Below, in pieces: positions 1 through 7,399 of a DNA stretch of 7,668 bases. The stretch covers positions 1-7,668 of the forward strand of contig DCZN01000026.1 of the NCBI GenBank assembly GCA_002331625.1, in the 5' to 3' direction. The DNA comes from Nitrospira sp. UBA2083 (GTDB taxonomy: Bacteria > Nitrospirota > Nitrospiria > Nitrospirales > Nitrospiraceae). Position 1 is the first letter of the stretch. The number at the start of each line of letters is the position of its first letter. The notes beneath the pieces were generated by a model, which saw only the letters and a list, made by a program, of their open reading frames with translations, was not told the DNA's origin and did no database searches. Made by a program: the position numbers and the translations under genes.

Positions 1-560
1 TCCGGCTCTTGGATCATCAGGCGACAGAGCGCAACCCGTCGCTTTTCTCCGCCGGACAGCGTCCCCACCTTTTGATCGGCGGGCGGGCAGCGCAAGGCAT
101 CCATCGCAATGTCGAGTTCGTTTTCAAGTTCCCAGCCATTGGCGGCCTCGATCTTTTCTTGAAGCTGCGCCTGCTTGTCGAGCAGCTTTTCCATCGTATC
201 CGGATCGGCCGAGCCGATCTGGTTGCTCACATCCTCATATTCTTTGAGCAAGGCGACGAGTTCAGCTTTGCCTTCCTCAACCACTTCCTTCACGGTCTTG
301 TTCGGATCAAGCTGCGGTTCCTGTTCCAGCAGACCAACGCTGTAGCCTTTGGATCTCGTGATCTCACCTGTGTAATTGGGATCCACACCCGCGATGATCT
401 TGAGCAGCGAACTCTTGCCCGAGCCATTTAAGCCCAACACACCGATCTTTGCGCCGTAGTAAAAACCAAGGTAGATCTCCCGTAGCACCTGCCGCTTCGG
501 CGGATAGACCTTCCCGACATTGACGAGAGAAAAAATTACCTGCTTATCGTTCGTAGCCAT
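1..560 (-). CDS. ettA: EttA-type ABC-F translational throttle ATPase, N-terminal part (cut by window edge)
   Basis: ABC-F ATPases of the EttA type bind the ribosomal E site and gate the first elongation steps according to ATP/ADP level; they are cytosolic and have no membrane domain. The visible 186 residues begin MATNDKQVIF. They contain the EttA-typical VGKVYPPKRQVL strand, a Walker A motif GLNGSGKS at residues 43-50, and the QEPQL Q-loop region at 80-84. A charged helical arm follows at about 95-140, and the ABC signature LSGGE lies at 168-172, followed by RRVALCRL. The match to E. coli EttA as I remember it is close throughout. The family is about 555 residues, so roughly two thirds (Walker B, linker, second ABC domain) lies beyond position 1. 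The ATG at 558-560 is supported by GAGGAA at 564-569. The gene is separated from the upstream minus-strand unit by 244 nt and probably has its own promoter. Confidence 0.95.
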   Translation of the reverse strand, partial: MATNDKQVIFSLVNVGKVYPPKRQVLREIYLGFYYGAKIGVLGLNGSGKSSLLKIIAGVDPNYTGEITRSKGYSVGLLEQEPQLDPNKTVKEVVEEGKAELVALLKEYEDVSNQIGSADPDTMEKLLDKQAQLQEKIEAANGWELENELDIAMDALRCPPADQKVGTLSGGEKRRVALCRLMIQEP

Positions 561-605
561 GGATTCCTCGTTAGATATTCAACGTGACACTCGAAAAGAC
601 CGTTC

Positions 606-634
606 ACGATAACAAAGCTGGTCCCGATTCACAA
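606..634 (-). promoter_or_regulatory. Putative sigma70-type promoter of ettA
   Basis: On the minus strand TTGTGA (629-634, 4/6 match to TTGACA) is followed after exactly 17 nt by TATCGT (606-611, 4/6 match to TATAAT). Transcription would start near 599, giving a leader of about 40 nt before the ettA ATG. A 7-nt direct repeat, GCCTACT on the plus strand, lies just upstream at about 639-655 and could be an operator or chance. The rest of 561-804 shows no gene and no convincing rho-independent terminator. This is a consensus match by eye only. Confidence 0.4.
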
Positions 635-804
635 CCTCGCCTACTATTGCCTACTCCTGTAACTCACTAATAGCTAAGCGTTGTGTGAATGGGCATAGTC
701 TGAGTTCTCGGACCCGGACGATGAGGAGTGGAGTTCCCCTTTGACCTTATCAAGGGCGAGTTTCGTTGCAAACCGCGTAACGACGAAGTTGAATGGGCTG
801 TAGT

Positions 805-972
805 TTAAATCCCCAACTCTTCCGATAACCGTACTTCCGACTCGTCGAGGATCTCTTCCAGGCAGGTGAAGCAGGAAAAGGGGAAGCGGTCGACTGGAAT
901 GGCGCAGACCTCGCCGACCGGAGACTCTTCCAGCGCCGGGCCGCCGCATTCTTTGTGGATCAATACCAGCAT
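805..972 (-). CDS. Small cysteine-rich (zinc-ribbon-like) protein, 55 aa, function unknown
   Basis: The protein begins MLVLIHKECGGPALEE and ends SEELGI. It has four cysteines at 9, 23, 34 and 37. H6-x2-C9-G-G and the C34-x2-C37 pair look like the two knuckles of a small zinc ribbon, followed by an acidic helix (LEEILDESEVRLSEEL, 38-53). The start is well supported: its ATG shares one base with the TGA of the upstream hydrolase (TGATG), and a GAGGG ribosome binding site lies 7 nt upstream. It ends with TAA at 805-807. I do not recognise the family. A metal-binding or redox accessory role is only an inference from the cysteine pattern. The overlap implies translation coupled to the ABHD10-like hydrolase, so it is the last gene of the unit. 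An overlapping longer frame at 674-949 is arginine- and serine-rich and is not the real gene. Confidence 0.75.
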   Translation of the reverse strand: MLVLIHKECGGPALEESPVGEVCAIPVDRFPFSCFTCLEEILDESEVRLSEELGI

Positions 973-1724
973 CAGTGTTCCCTCATGACCAATCGAAGAA
1001 AGAGCTCCAGGTGTTCGGGACTACTGAGCCGATGGTCGCCTGGAATCAACCGGAGATCAAGAGGAAAACGTGGTTCGTGGCGACGCAGTTCGTCGGCAAA
1101 GTGCTGACTGCCCTCTGGAGGGATGACTATGTCGTCCTGCCCATGAAGGATTGTTGTCTTGACCGGGCGAACGATATCAAAGGTCTTGGTCCAATACTGT
1201 TCGCTTTCCTCGACCCATTTCCAGGACAACGGCCAGTCCTTGTGTAACGGATCGTCGTCCCACGGCATCCAGCCGGCGGTATGCCAATCGTGGAGCCGAT
1301 CTTTGGAGATAGTCTTGGCTCGTTCGCCCATCATGTTGAATGCCGGCGCGATCAAGATGAGTTCTTCAACGACAGGAAACTCCTGCGCGATGAGCCAGGC
1401 GATCCAGCTGCCGAGCGAGTTCCCGACGATCGTCACTGGTGGACCAGTCTTGATGGACTCCATGACGGTGCGCGCATCGGCGATCCAATCTGAAAGCGTG
1501 TAGTCCGTGAACTGCCCTTCGGAGTCGCCGAACCCACGCACGTCGTAACAACAGAACCCCCATTCCTTCTCCTGACACCATTGCGCCAACGCCTTGCTCT
1601 TGTTACCCCAGCGCTTCGAGAGAAAGCCGGTAATGAAGAGGATCTGCCGACCTCTCCCGTCCGCACGATCGCCTTTGATGCGTTTCCCATCGGAACTGAT
1701 GAGTTCGAACGGCTGCGTGGTCAT
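972..1724 (-). CDS. Alpha/beta hydrolase, ABHD10-like (serine esterase/thioesterase)
   Basis: This is a complete 250-residue alpha/beta hydrolase with no signal peptide, predicted cytosolic. The order of motifs is the oxyanion strand ILFITGFLSKRWGNK (28-42), YDVRGFGDSEG (60-70), the nucleophile elbow GNSLGS with Ser103, an acid-bearing HGQDDIVIP segment (194-202; Asp197 or Asp198), and GDHRLS with His231. The G-[FY]-L-S motif after the first strand, the CYDVRGFGDSEG segment, the HGxxDDIV segment and the DHR histidine resemble mammalian mitochondrial ABHD10 and its bacterial relatives. That family acts on acyl-thioesters and acyl-glucuronides (depalmitoylase, mycophenolic acyl-glucuronide esterase). 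The substrate here cannot be read from the sequence. The tryptophan-rich stretch at 147-178 probably forms the lid over the active site. The ATG at 1722-1724 overlaps the upstream esterase stop as ATGA, and its own TGA overlaps the next start, so it sits in the middle of a coupled unit. Confidence 0.88.
   Translation of the reverse strand: MTTQPFELISSDGKRIKGDRADGRGRQILFITGFLSKRWGNKSKALAQWCQEKEWGFCCYDVRGFGDSEGQFTDYTLSDWIADARTVMESIKTGPPVTIVGNSLGSWIAWLIAQEFPVVEELILIAPAFNMMGERAKTISKDRLHDWHTAGWMPWDDDPLHKDWPLSWKWVEESEQYWTKTFDIVRPVKTTILHGQDDIVIPPEGSQHFADELRRHEPRFPLDLRLIPGDHRLSSPEHLELFLRLVMREH
980..984 (-). promoter_or_regulatory. Shine-Dalgarno site of the 55-aa gene
   Basis: GAGGG on the minus strand lies 7 nt before the ATG at 970-972, inside the last codons of the preceding hydrolase gene. 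It decides the start of the small downstream gene and supports it being translated rather than a chance frame. Confidence 0.6.
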
Positions 1725-2437
1725 GCTCGGAATACCTGTGTGATGAATAGACCCAATCGCTGCAGCACCGGTTCCGGAATCTCATGCCCGCCTCGGAAGC
1801 TGTGCCATTCCACGACGAGACCCGATTGAGTCAGCGCGTCGCGGAGACGTTCGGCGCCGATATGGGGAAGGATATCGTCTTGTAGACCATGGCTTTGAAA
1901 GACTGGTAGACCTTTGCGCTTCGACATCAACGGATTCCAGACAGTCTGCGCCAACAGATTACCGGACAACTGCACCAGGCCGGCGAAGGGATAGTCGGTA
2001 TGGAGCACGGCATCGCAGGTGAGCATCGCCCCCTGTGAGAATCCGCCGATGACTGTATTCTTGTAGTCAATTGGGAACTGTCGTGGCAGTTCCTTGAGAA
2101 ACGCCAAGAAGCGCTCTCTTGCCAAGGCCAACCCCTGCGGAATATCCACCGATAGATCACGAATACGCCCGGCTTGGCGATCAGCCTGGATGCGCGCGAA
2201 GTCGATGATCCACCAGGCGCGGGAATCACCGAACCCCATGTTGAGCGAGAGGGGGGCTTCGGGAAAAAGCCACCGAGTCCCACGGGGAACATGAATCACA
2301 TTTGCAAGTGGGACGAGATCGTCGCCCGGCGCGCCAAACCCATGCAGCAACATGACAATCGGGCCCTCGCCTCCACCCCTTCCGTCCGAACCACCGGTGA
2401 GCCGGACCTTTAATCCACTTATGAGCACTTCTCTCAT
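1721..2437 (-). CDS. Carboxylesterase / acyl-protein-thioesterase-like hydrolase (phospholipase/carboxylesterase family)
   Basis: This complete 238-residue protein has the compact alpha/beta hydrolase architecture of the bacterial carboxylesterase II / YpfH / APT1 group (Abhydrolase_2). The visible motifs are MLLHGFGAPGDDL (29-41; oxyanion region), FPEAPL (58-63; the family's FP.AP motif), RAWW (73-76), the nucleophile elbow GGFSQGAM with Ser134, HGLQDDILP with the acid at Asp187, and GGHEIP with His218. All three catalytic residues are present. There is no signal peptide, so it is probably a cytosolic esterase for short-chain or thioester-linked acyl groups; the substrate is unknown. The start lies 9 nt after the stop of the 1084-residue membrane protein and has only a weak AGG about 10 nt upstream, which suggests reinitiation or coupling. 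Its last four bases overlap the next gene (ATGA). Confidence 0.9.
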   Translation of the reverse strand: MREVLISGLKVRLTGGSDGRGGGEGPIVMLLHGFGAPGDDLVPLANVIHVPRGTRWLFPEAPLSLNMGFGDSRAWWIIDFARIQADRQAGRIRDLSVDIPQGLALARERFLAFLKELPRQFPIDYKNTVIGGFSQGAMLTCDAVLHTDYPFAGLVQLSGNLLAQTVWNPLMSKRKGLPVFQSHGLQDDILPHIGAERLRDALTQSGLVVEWHSFRGGHEIPEPVLQRLGLFITQVFRA

Positions 2438-2446
2438 TCGGATTGC

Positions 2447-5400
2447 CTAGCTCAAGTACAAATATTGAAGCAGTGCCACCAGGCCATACAGTGACGATTC
2501 GACGACCGGCTGTTGATAGAGCGGAACAAAGGCGCCCTGTTCATTTTCTTCCACTTCGCTTATGACGTGCTGAATCTGCTTCACCCGAATGTCGTGATCC
2601 TTTCCGATCCCCAACGTCTGAATGATTTGCCGGTTGAGACCTGCCAGCATCGCCGTTTTGGCCTGACTGGCCGATTGATAGAGGAGGTAGGCACCCAGGA
2701 GCGCCACCAATACGTTGACCGACCAGGACAGCAGCAACAAGAGGGGATAGTTCCAGATGTCGAAATACTCGTTCCGCGCGGCGATCATAATCAGGAGTGC
2801 AATAAAGGGATACCGGATCAGTCGATTGATGACCTCGGTTCGCTGCGCGATGAGATCCACAACCGCCAGGTGTTTCAGTTTTTCGAACTCAGCTTGCTGC
2901 GCCTCTCCCAATCCATAATTACGGAGGTACTCTTCCTGCACCTGTTGCGACCACCCGCCCACCGAACCGATGACCCACCCGATCCAGCGTCGGCACAACA
3001 TCACCGCGTCAAAGACGGCCAGGTTCAGCAACACGACGACGCCGACACTGGCGAGCGTCATGAATGAGTCGACTCGGCAACTCAGGGAGCCTCGGCAGGG
3101 ATGGATATAGTCCTCATCCAACACGAACGACCCGATGGCCCACATCGTCCCCATGTACAAGATGAACAACAAGAGGGTGCGCGCGATCCCTTGGCTCAGC
3201 TGGCTCGCCTCGCGATAGCGCCCCCAGGCCTGGTCCACCTTCATCGTGCCGATGGTGGCCAGCGGGTGATAGACTCGCTGAAGATTCGTCCAGAACGTCT
3301 TGGGCGAGAAGTGGGATCGTCTCGAGGTATCTTCGAACTGAAACCTTCCGCTGATCAGGTCACCGCTTTTTTGCAGATCGCGGGCGCCTTTCACGAACAA
3401 CACCACGCACAGCACCACCACAAAAAACCGCAACAACTCACTTGGCCAGATGCTGACGCCGGCCGTCCACGAAAACGGCTCCCCCTCGTCGTGCCCGGCC
3501 AGCAAGGCATCGGCACCCCCGACCAAGACAAATGCGGCAAAGAGCACCACAAGGACCACCGCCGTGATGCTCAAGGTACGCGGGTACCGAATAATCCCCG
3601 ACCAGAGGCGCTGGTTGCTCCAGGCCACGACGATCATGAGCCCAAACCCCACCGCTGTGGCCACGGCCACGGCGGTGTTGTCGAATCCGACACCTTGCCT
3701 CAGCTGGCCGTAATCGTCGGTAGAGTCCGGATCTGACTCCACCGGATGGACGTAATCCAAGTCAGGCCGCAACGGATGAATCGTGCGCACTCTCTCTTTT
3801 GTCACGATGCTCAGATCAACGGCCCCATTCCGCCCCACCTCGAATAGTCTGACATGCGAACCTGCATCGTAGAGCCGGTCATCCGGCGTCAACGCGGCGT
3901 GGTAGGCCGTCGCGCAGGGGCCACTCGGAGCCATGGCCTGTTGTTCCCGACGACAGACGACGTGACCGACGGCCTGTAACGTCGCGAAGTACGTCGAGGT
4001 TTGGTAACTGCTTCGAAAGGGCGGGACATCACGCTGCAGCCCGCCATCCAACTGCACCCCGAACGGCGACGCAATGACCATGTTGCGTGTCCACTTATAT
4101 TCACTGGGATGGAGATGCCGGGCATCCAGACCGACCGTAAAGAAAATGGCGTGTGGGAATGCGGGACGTAGGGCCTTGATGATGAGCAGCGAATCATAGG
4201 GGTCTGTTCCAAAGATGCCGATGGCTCGCGCCCCCTCTCCTTCATCATGGATGCGATCCACAAGGGCGCGGACATAATCCACCTGACTCGTCCCTTCCGG
4301 ACGGTCGCGCTGATTGTCTTTTGTATTCTCGGCCCGTGCGGCTTTCCCCTTGTCTTCCCCCGGCACTTCACCATCCAGCCCACTCAGGTAGCTGTATCGA
4401 TGGACGTTGAGAGTGAGGGATTCATACTCAGCTTGCCGCCGAATCTGAAGATCGATAGCGTGGGGAATATCCCCACACCACTGCTTGATCGTCGCCGGAA
4501 CCTCAATCAGCTTCAGATCCCGTTCGGAAAAGGTCGCGATCTTCTTGCAGGCCGCCGCCCTGAACTCGATCGGGAGCATCCGGCCGTAGAACGAATCCCA
4601 TTCCCCGATCATGATCACCGCATCCCAGCCGAGTCGGACCTGCCGGCGTTCCAACTCCTCAACTAATGCTTCGAACAACTGATCATCCGACCCGATATCG
4701 TAGACCAGCCGGATATTCGCGTGATCGAGCCGACGAGCAAACTCCTGCTCGCACGAGGTGTAGGTATCGCAAGCCGACCCTTTCCCGCCGCTCGCCTTGA
4801 GTCCGTAAGCCAGGAGCCCTTTCATCGCGCTGCTCCAGGGCGAGTACAGCTCGATCCACCCGCCGACGTTCGGCCAGACCCCGATGCCCTCGTGGGGCTC
4901 AGCATAGGACTCGCCTGCCTCAGTCAAGAGCGCCCGAAATGCGGAGGAGCTGTGCGGTCCCAGAATCTTGAAGGTGACGCCCTGTTGCAGTTGGGGATTC
5001 AACCGAACGAGCTTGCGGGTATCATTCGTCAGAAGACACTCGCTCTTCTTCTCGGCTTCTCGACAGACGAGCGCCTGAGCGAACGAGGTCAGACTGGCGA
5101 AAAATCCCCGGCTGAGCGCTTCGTCCGGAAACCAGACGACCAGCACACTGTGCGAGCGCGGCGAATCCTCGTCACACACTCTGGTCCGTCTCAGTCGGTA
5201 CCACTCATAGGGCAGTGCCGACAACGAACTCTGCGGGTCCCACTCGACGAACGAGAGTTGCCCCTCCTGCTCCGGAACATAACAGGACACGCCCAAGGCC
5301 GTTCCGACTGCATACCGATCCCGAATTCTCGACTCGGTGCTCTCGACATAAGGGCCACCGCTGGTCGTCACCAGAAGAACCGTGACCCGCTGGCCATCCT

Positions 5401-5701
5401 TGACTCGCTCGGTAAGACCCTGGCGAAGTAACCTGAGTCGTTGTGTGAGTGGAGGGGACGGAGCAGCGGCCGGTCGGTTCGACTTGATTTCTCGCAGGCC
5501 CCGTTGAACGGCTGCGACGGGATCTTCCCACAAACGCGCGCGTACGGTTTGCTCCTCGGTCGTAGCCTTCATGTCCAATCCCGTACCGACCGGACGTGAG
5601 CTGCGCAGCGGTTCCTTGACCAGCATGGCGCCCGCCAGTGCCAGCACCAGGGTCAGGGCCCCTGCCACGGCAATTTTTGAGTCGCTTTGTTTCTTCGCCA
5701 T
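2447..5701 (-). CDS. Large polytopic membrane protein with periplasmic-binding-protein-like ectodomain, unknown function
   Basis: 1084 residues, no family I can name. TM1 is at about 10-28. A large extracytoplasmic region follows (29-675). Within it, residues 104-550 resemble a type I periplasmic binding protein: strand QRVTVLLVTT at 104-113, KILGPHSSSAFRALL at 245-259, YSPWSS, WDAVIMIGEWDSFYGRML at 359-376, and AIGIFGTDPYDSLL at 493-506 followed by FFTVGLDAR. A charged, probably disordered insert occupies 443-473. Seven more predicted TMs follow at about 676-694, 709-730, 756-771, 840-861, 880-902, 961-976 and 986-1008, with a cytoplasmic C-tail. The topology obeys positive-inside: the loops at 695-708 and 772-839 are basic, while those at 731-755 and 862-879 are acidic or carry a Cys pair (870/875). 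Ten cysteines (140, 176, 213, 222, 311, 317, 385, 409, 583, 596) fall in the ectodomain and could form disulfides. The ATG at 5699-5701 is the first in-frame start after a TAG just upstream; its ribosome binding site is weak. It is first in a tight unit with two hydrolases and a small protein. A sensing or transport role is inference. Confidence 0.85.
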   Translation of the reverse strand: MAKKQSDSKIAVAGALTLVLALAGAMLVKEPLRSSRPVGTGLDMKATTEEQTVRARLWEDPVAAVQRGLREIKSNRPAAAPSPPLTQRLRLLRQGLTERVKDGQRVTVLLVTTSGGPYVESTESRIRDRYAVGTALGVSCYVPEQEGQLSFVEWDPQSSLSALPYEWYRLRRTRVCDEDSPRSHSVLVVWFPDEALSRGFFASLTSFAQALVCREAEKKSECLLTNDTRKLVRLNPQLQQGVTFKILGPHSSSAFRALLTEAGESYAEPHEGIGVWPNVGGWIELYSPWSSAMKGLLAYGLKASGGKGSACDTYTSCEQEFARRLDHANIRLVYDIGSDDQLFEALVEELERRQVRLGWDAVIMIGEWDSFYGRMLPIEFRAAACKKIATFSERDLKLIEVPATIKQWCGDIPHAIDLQIRRQAEYESLTLNVHRYSYLSGLDGEVPGEDKGKAARAENTKDNQRDRPEGTSQVDYVRALVDRIHDEGEGARAIGIFGTDPYDSLLIIKALRPAFPHAIFFTVGLDARHLHPSEYKWTRNMVIASPFGVQLDGGLQRDVPPFRSSYQTSTYFATLQAVGHVVCRREQQAMAPSGPCATAYHAALTPDDRLYDAGSHVRLFEVGRNGAVDLSIVTKERVRTIHPLRPDLDYVHPVESDPDSTDDYGQLRQGVGFDNTAVAVATAVGFGLMIVVAWSNQRLWSGIIRYPRTLSITAVVLVVLFAAFVLVGGADALLAGHDEGEPFSWTAGVSIWPSELLRFFVVVLCVVLFVKGARDLQKSGDLISGRFQFEDTSRRSHFSPKTFWTNLQRVYHPLATIGTMKVDQAWGRYREASQLSQGIARTLLLFILYMGTMWAIGSFVLDEDYIHPCRGSLSCRVDSFMTLASVGVVVLLNLAVFDAVMLCRRWIGWVIGSVGGWSQQVQEEYLRNYGLGEAQQAEFEKLKHLAVVDLIAQRTEVINRLIRYPFIALLIMIAARNEYFDIWNYPLLLLLSWSVNVLVALLGAYLLYQSASQAKTAMLAGLNRQIIQTLGIGKDHDIRVKQIQHVISEVEENEQGAFVPLYQQPVVESSLYGLVALLQYLYLS

Positions 5702-5759
5702 CTCGCTTCTAGGAGGTGCGGAGCCTCACCGAGACACGTGTGCAGTATCCGAGCGTGAC

Positions 5760-5788
5760 ACTCTACATCAGACGTCCGAGACTGTGAA
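5760..5788 (-). promoter_or_regulatory. Putative sigma70-type promoter of the membrane-protein/hydrolase unit
   Basis: In the 135-nt gap between selO and the membrane-protein gene, the minus strand has TTCACA (5783-5788, 5/6 match to TTGACA), a 17-nt spacer, and TAGAGT (5760-5765, 4/6 match to TATAAT). It would give a leader of about 50 nt. No clear terminator follows selO, so read-through from selO into the unit is also possible. Confidence 0.4.
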
Positions 5789-5836
5789 GTGGCGAGACCT
5801 GAGCATGGACGGCAGGAACGAAGCAGCCGACGGTAC

Positions 5837-7312
5837 TTAGGAGGAGCAACTGACGGCCAGATGTTTCCCCCAGCTCGGCGGCGGTAGTGCGTAGGCCTCC
5901 ATTCCAGGCTGGTCGGTGAAGGGAATTTGCAGCAGGGCAAAGAGTCGGTCGATTTCGGAGAAGTCTTTCTGTTGAGCCTTTTCGATCGCCGTCTGCGCGA
6001 GATAATTCCTCAGCACATACTTAGGATTCACCCGATTCATCCGTTCACGCCGCTCGTCGTCACGGCTCCCTTCACGCTGCAGTCTGGCTCGATAGCGCAC
6101 GGCCCATTCGTCAAACCGATCACGGTTGAGGAAGTGCTCGCGCAGCTTCTCGTTCACCGCATTCTTCTGCGAGGAGAACGTGCCCAACTCTCGGAACACA
6201 ATCGTGTAGTCCGCATGGCTTCCCTGGAGGAAGCTCAGGAAGTCATGAATCAGTTCTTCGTCTTCAATCTCTGCGTTTATCAATCCGAATTTTTCCCGCA
6301 TGCGCGTCTGGTACTCCCGATCAAACAGGGGTTGATAGGTTTCCAGGCCAGCCTTTAAGGCCTCCTTGTCCGCCAAAGGCAACAGCGCTTGGGCCAAGCA
6401 GCTCAAGTTCCAGAGCCCGATGTAGGGTTGTTGATTGAACGCATAGCGGCCGTTGTGGTCCGAGTGGTTGCAAATGAATCCGGCATCGTAGTCGTCCATG
6501 AAACCGTACGGCCCATAGTCCAGCGTAAGACCGAGAATCGACATGTTGTCGGTATTCATGACCCCATGTGCCCACCCAACCGCCTGCCATTGTGCGATCA
6601 GTCGTGCGGTGCGCTCAACGACCTCAGTGAAGAACTTCGCATATTTCTCCTCGGCATCGCGGAGATGGGAGAAATGCTGGTCGATCACATAGTCGGCCAG
6701 CATTCTCAAATCATCATGCTGCTTCCGGTAGTAGAAGATCTCGAATGTCCCGAATCGGACATGGGACGGTGCCATGCGGACCAGCATCGCGCCGGTTTCC
6801 ACCTGCTCGCGGTACACCTTATCGTCACTGCCGACGAGACAGAGCGCTTGTGTGGTGGGAATCCCGAGGCCCTGCATCGCGGCGCAACATAGATATTCCC
6901 GGATCGTTGAGCGCAGAACCGCCCGGCCGTCACCATCGCGCGAAAACGGCGTCATCCCTGCGCCTTTGAGATGTAGATCCCGCCGCTCACCTCGTTTGTT
7001 CGTCGCTTCGCCGAGGAGAATCGCTCGTCCGTCGCCAAGCTGCGGCACATAAACGCCGAACTGATGGCCGGAATACAGCATGGCGAGAGGTTCCATGCCA
7101 GGAGCCAAGACCTTCCCGCCGAAGAGTTCCGCAAACTCAGGCCGCTGGAATTGCTCAGGGTCCAGGTCGATCAACTCGGCTGCTGCCTGGTTGGCATGAA
7201 TCAAATAGGGTGGAGATGTGAAGGGCGTGGGATTGAGCTTCGCGTAAAACGCCGGGGGGAGACGGGCATAGGTATTGTCGAACGTGAGAGTTTCCAACGT
7301 ACGCTGCGTCAT
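5837..7312 (-). CDS. selO: SelO/YdiU family protein adenylyltransferase (pseudokinase-fold AMPylase)
   Basis: SelO transfers AMP from ATP to Ser/Thr/Tyr of target proteins, using a kinase fold that binds ATP in a flipped orientation; in E. coli it is linked to the oxidative-stress response. The 491 residues match the E. coli protein end to end: YSGHQFGVYVPQLGDGRAILLGE (80-102), the nucleotide-binding Lys116 in HLKGAGMTPFSR, STIREY (135-140), RMAPSHVRFGTFE (179-191), the catalytic segment AHGVMNTDNMS with Asp255, and the metal-binding LDYGPYGF with Asp265. The C-terminal WGKHLAVSCSS ends in Cys-Ser-Ser, where eukaryotic SelO has selenocysteine in place of this Cys (Cys489). The start at 7312 (MTQRTLETL) is where family similarity begins. 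The in-frame ATG at 7327 (MVHRTM) is the alternative and has a weak GAGA upstream. A still longer reading to 7504 would overlap the divergent gene and encodes non-family sequence. Confidence 0.95.
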   Translation of the reverse strand: MTQRTLETLTFDNTYARLPPAFYAKLNPTPFTSPPYLIHANQAAAELIDLDPEQFQRPEFAELFGGKVLAPGMEPLAMLYSGHQFGVYVPQLGDGRAILLGEATNKRGERRDLHLKGAGMTPFSRDGDGRAVLRSTIREYLCCAAMQGLGIPTTQALCLVGSDDKVYREQVETGAMLVRMAPSHVRFGTFEIFYYRKQHDDLRMLADYVIDQHFSHLRDAEEKYAKFFTEVVERTARLIAQWQAVGWAHGVMNTDNMSILGLTLDYGPYGFMDDYDAGFICNHSDHNGRYAFNQQPYIGLWNLSCLAQALLPLADKEALKAGLETYQPLFDREYQTRMREKFGLINAEIEDEELIHDFLSFLQGSHADYTIVFRELGTFSSQKNAVNEKLREHFLNRDRFDEWAVRYRARLQREGSRDDERRERMNRVNPKYVLRNYLAQTAIEKAQQKDFSEIDRLFALLQIPFTDQPGMEAYALPPPSWGKHLAVSCSS

Positions 7313-7399
7313 AGTTCTGTGTACCATGACATTCTCGATTTTTGCTATCGGACGGACTGTCTTGTTGTGATCGCAATGGCACGCACGGATACGGCTGAC

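Noticed and set aside
9..431. Plus-strand 140-residue frame at the left edge
   Set aside because: It is antisense to ettA, whose Walker A and signature motifs are clear.
737..756. Hairpin CCCTTTGA/TCAAGGG as a terminator for the operon
   Set aside because: Short stem with a bulged base and no T-run on the minus-strand side; not a convincing rho-independent terminator.
795..825. TAGTTTAAATCCCC as a tRNA T-arm
   Set aside because: No matching acceptor, D or anticodon stems could be found in the surrounding 90 nt, and the stretch overlaps the end of the 55-residue gene.
674..949. 91-residue minus-strand frame
   Set aside because: Low-complexity Arg/Ser-rich product out of frame with the well-supported 55-residue gene that overlaps most of it; no ribosome binding site evident.
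2513..5431. Long plus-strand open frames (2513-3067, 3101-3736, 4247-4666, 4721-5431)
   Set aside because: They lie antisense within the membrane-protein gene, encode His/Arg/Pro-rich sequence with no recognisable motif, and are explained by GC-rich codon use of the real gene.
5927..6892. Plus-strand frames antisense to selO (5927-6358, 6389-6892)
   Set aside because: The opposite strand is an unambiguous SelO; these have no motif or ribosome binding site.
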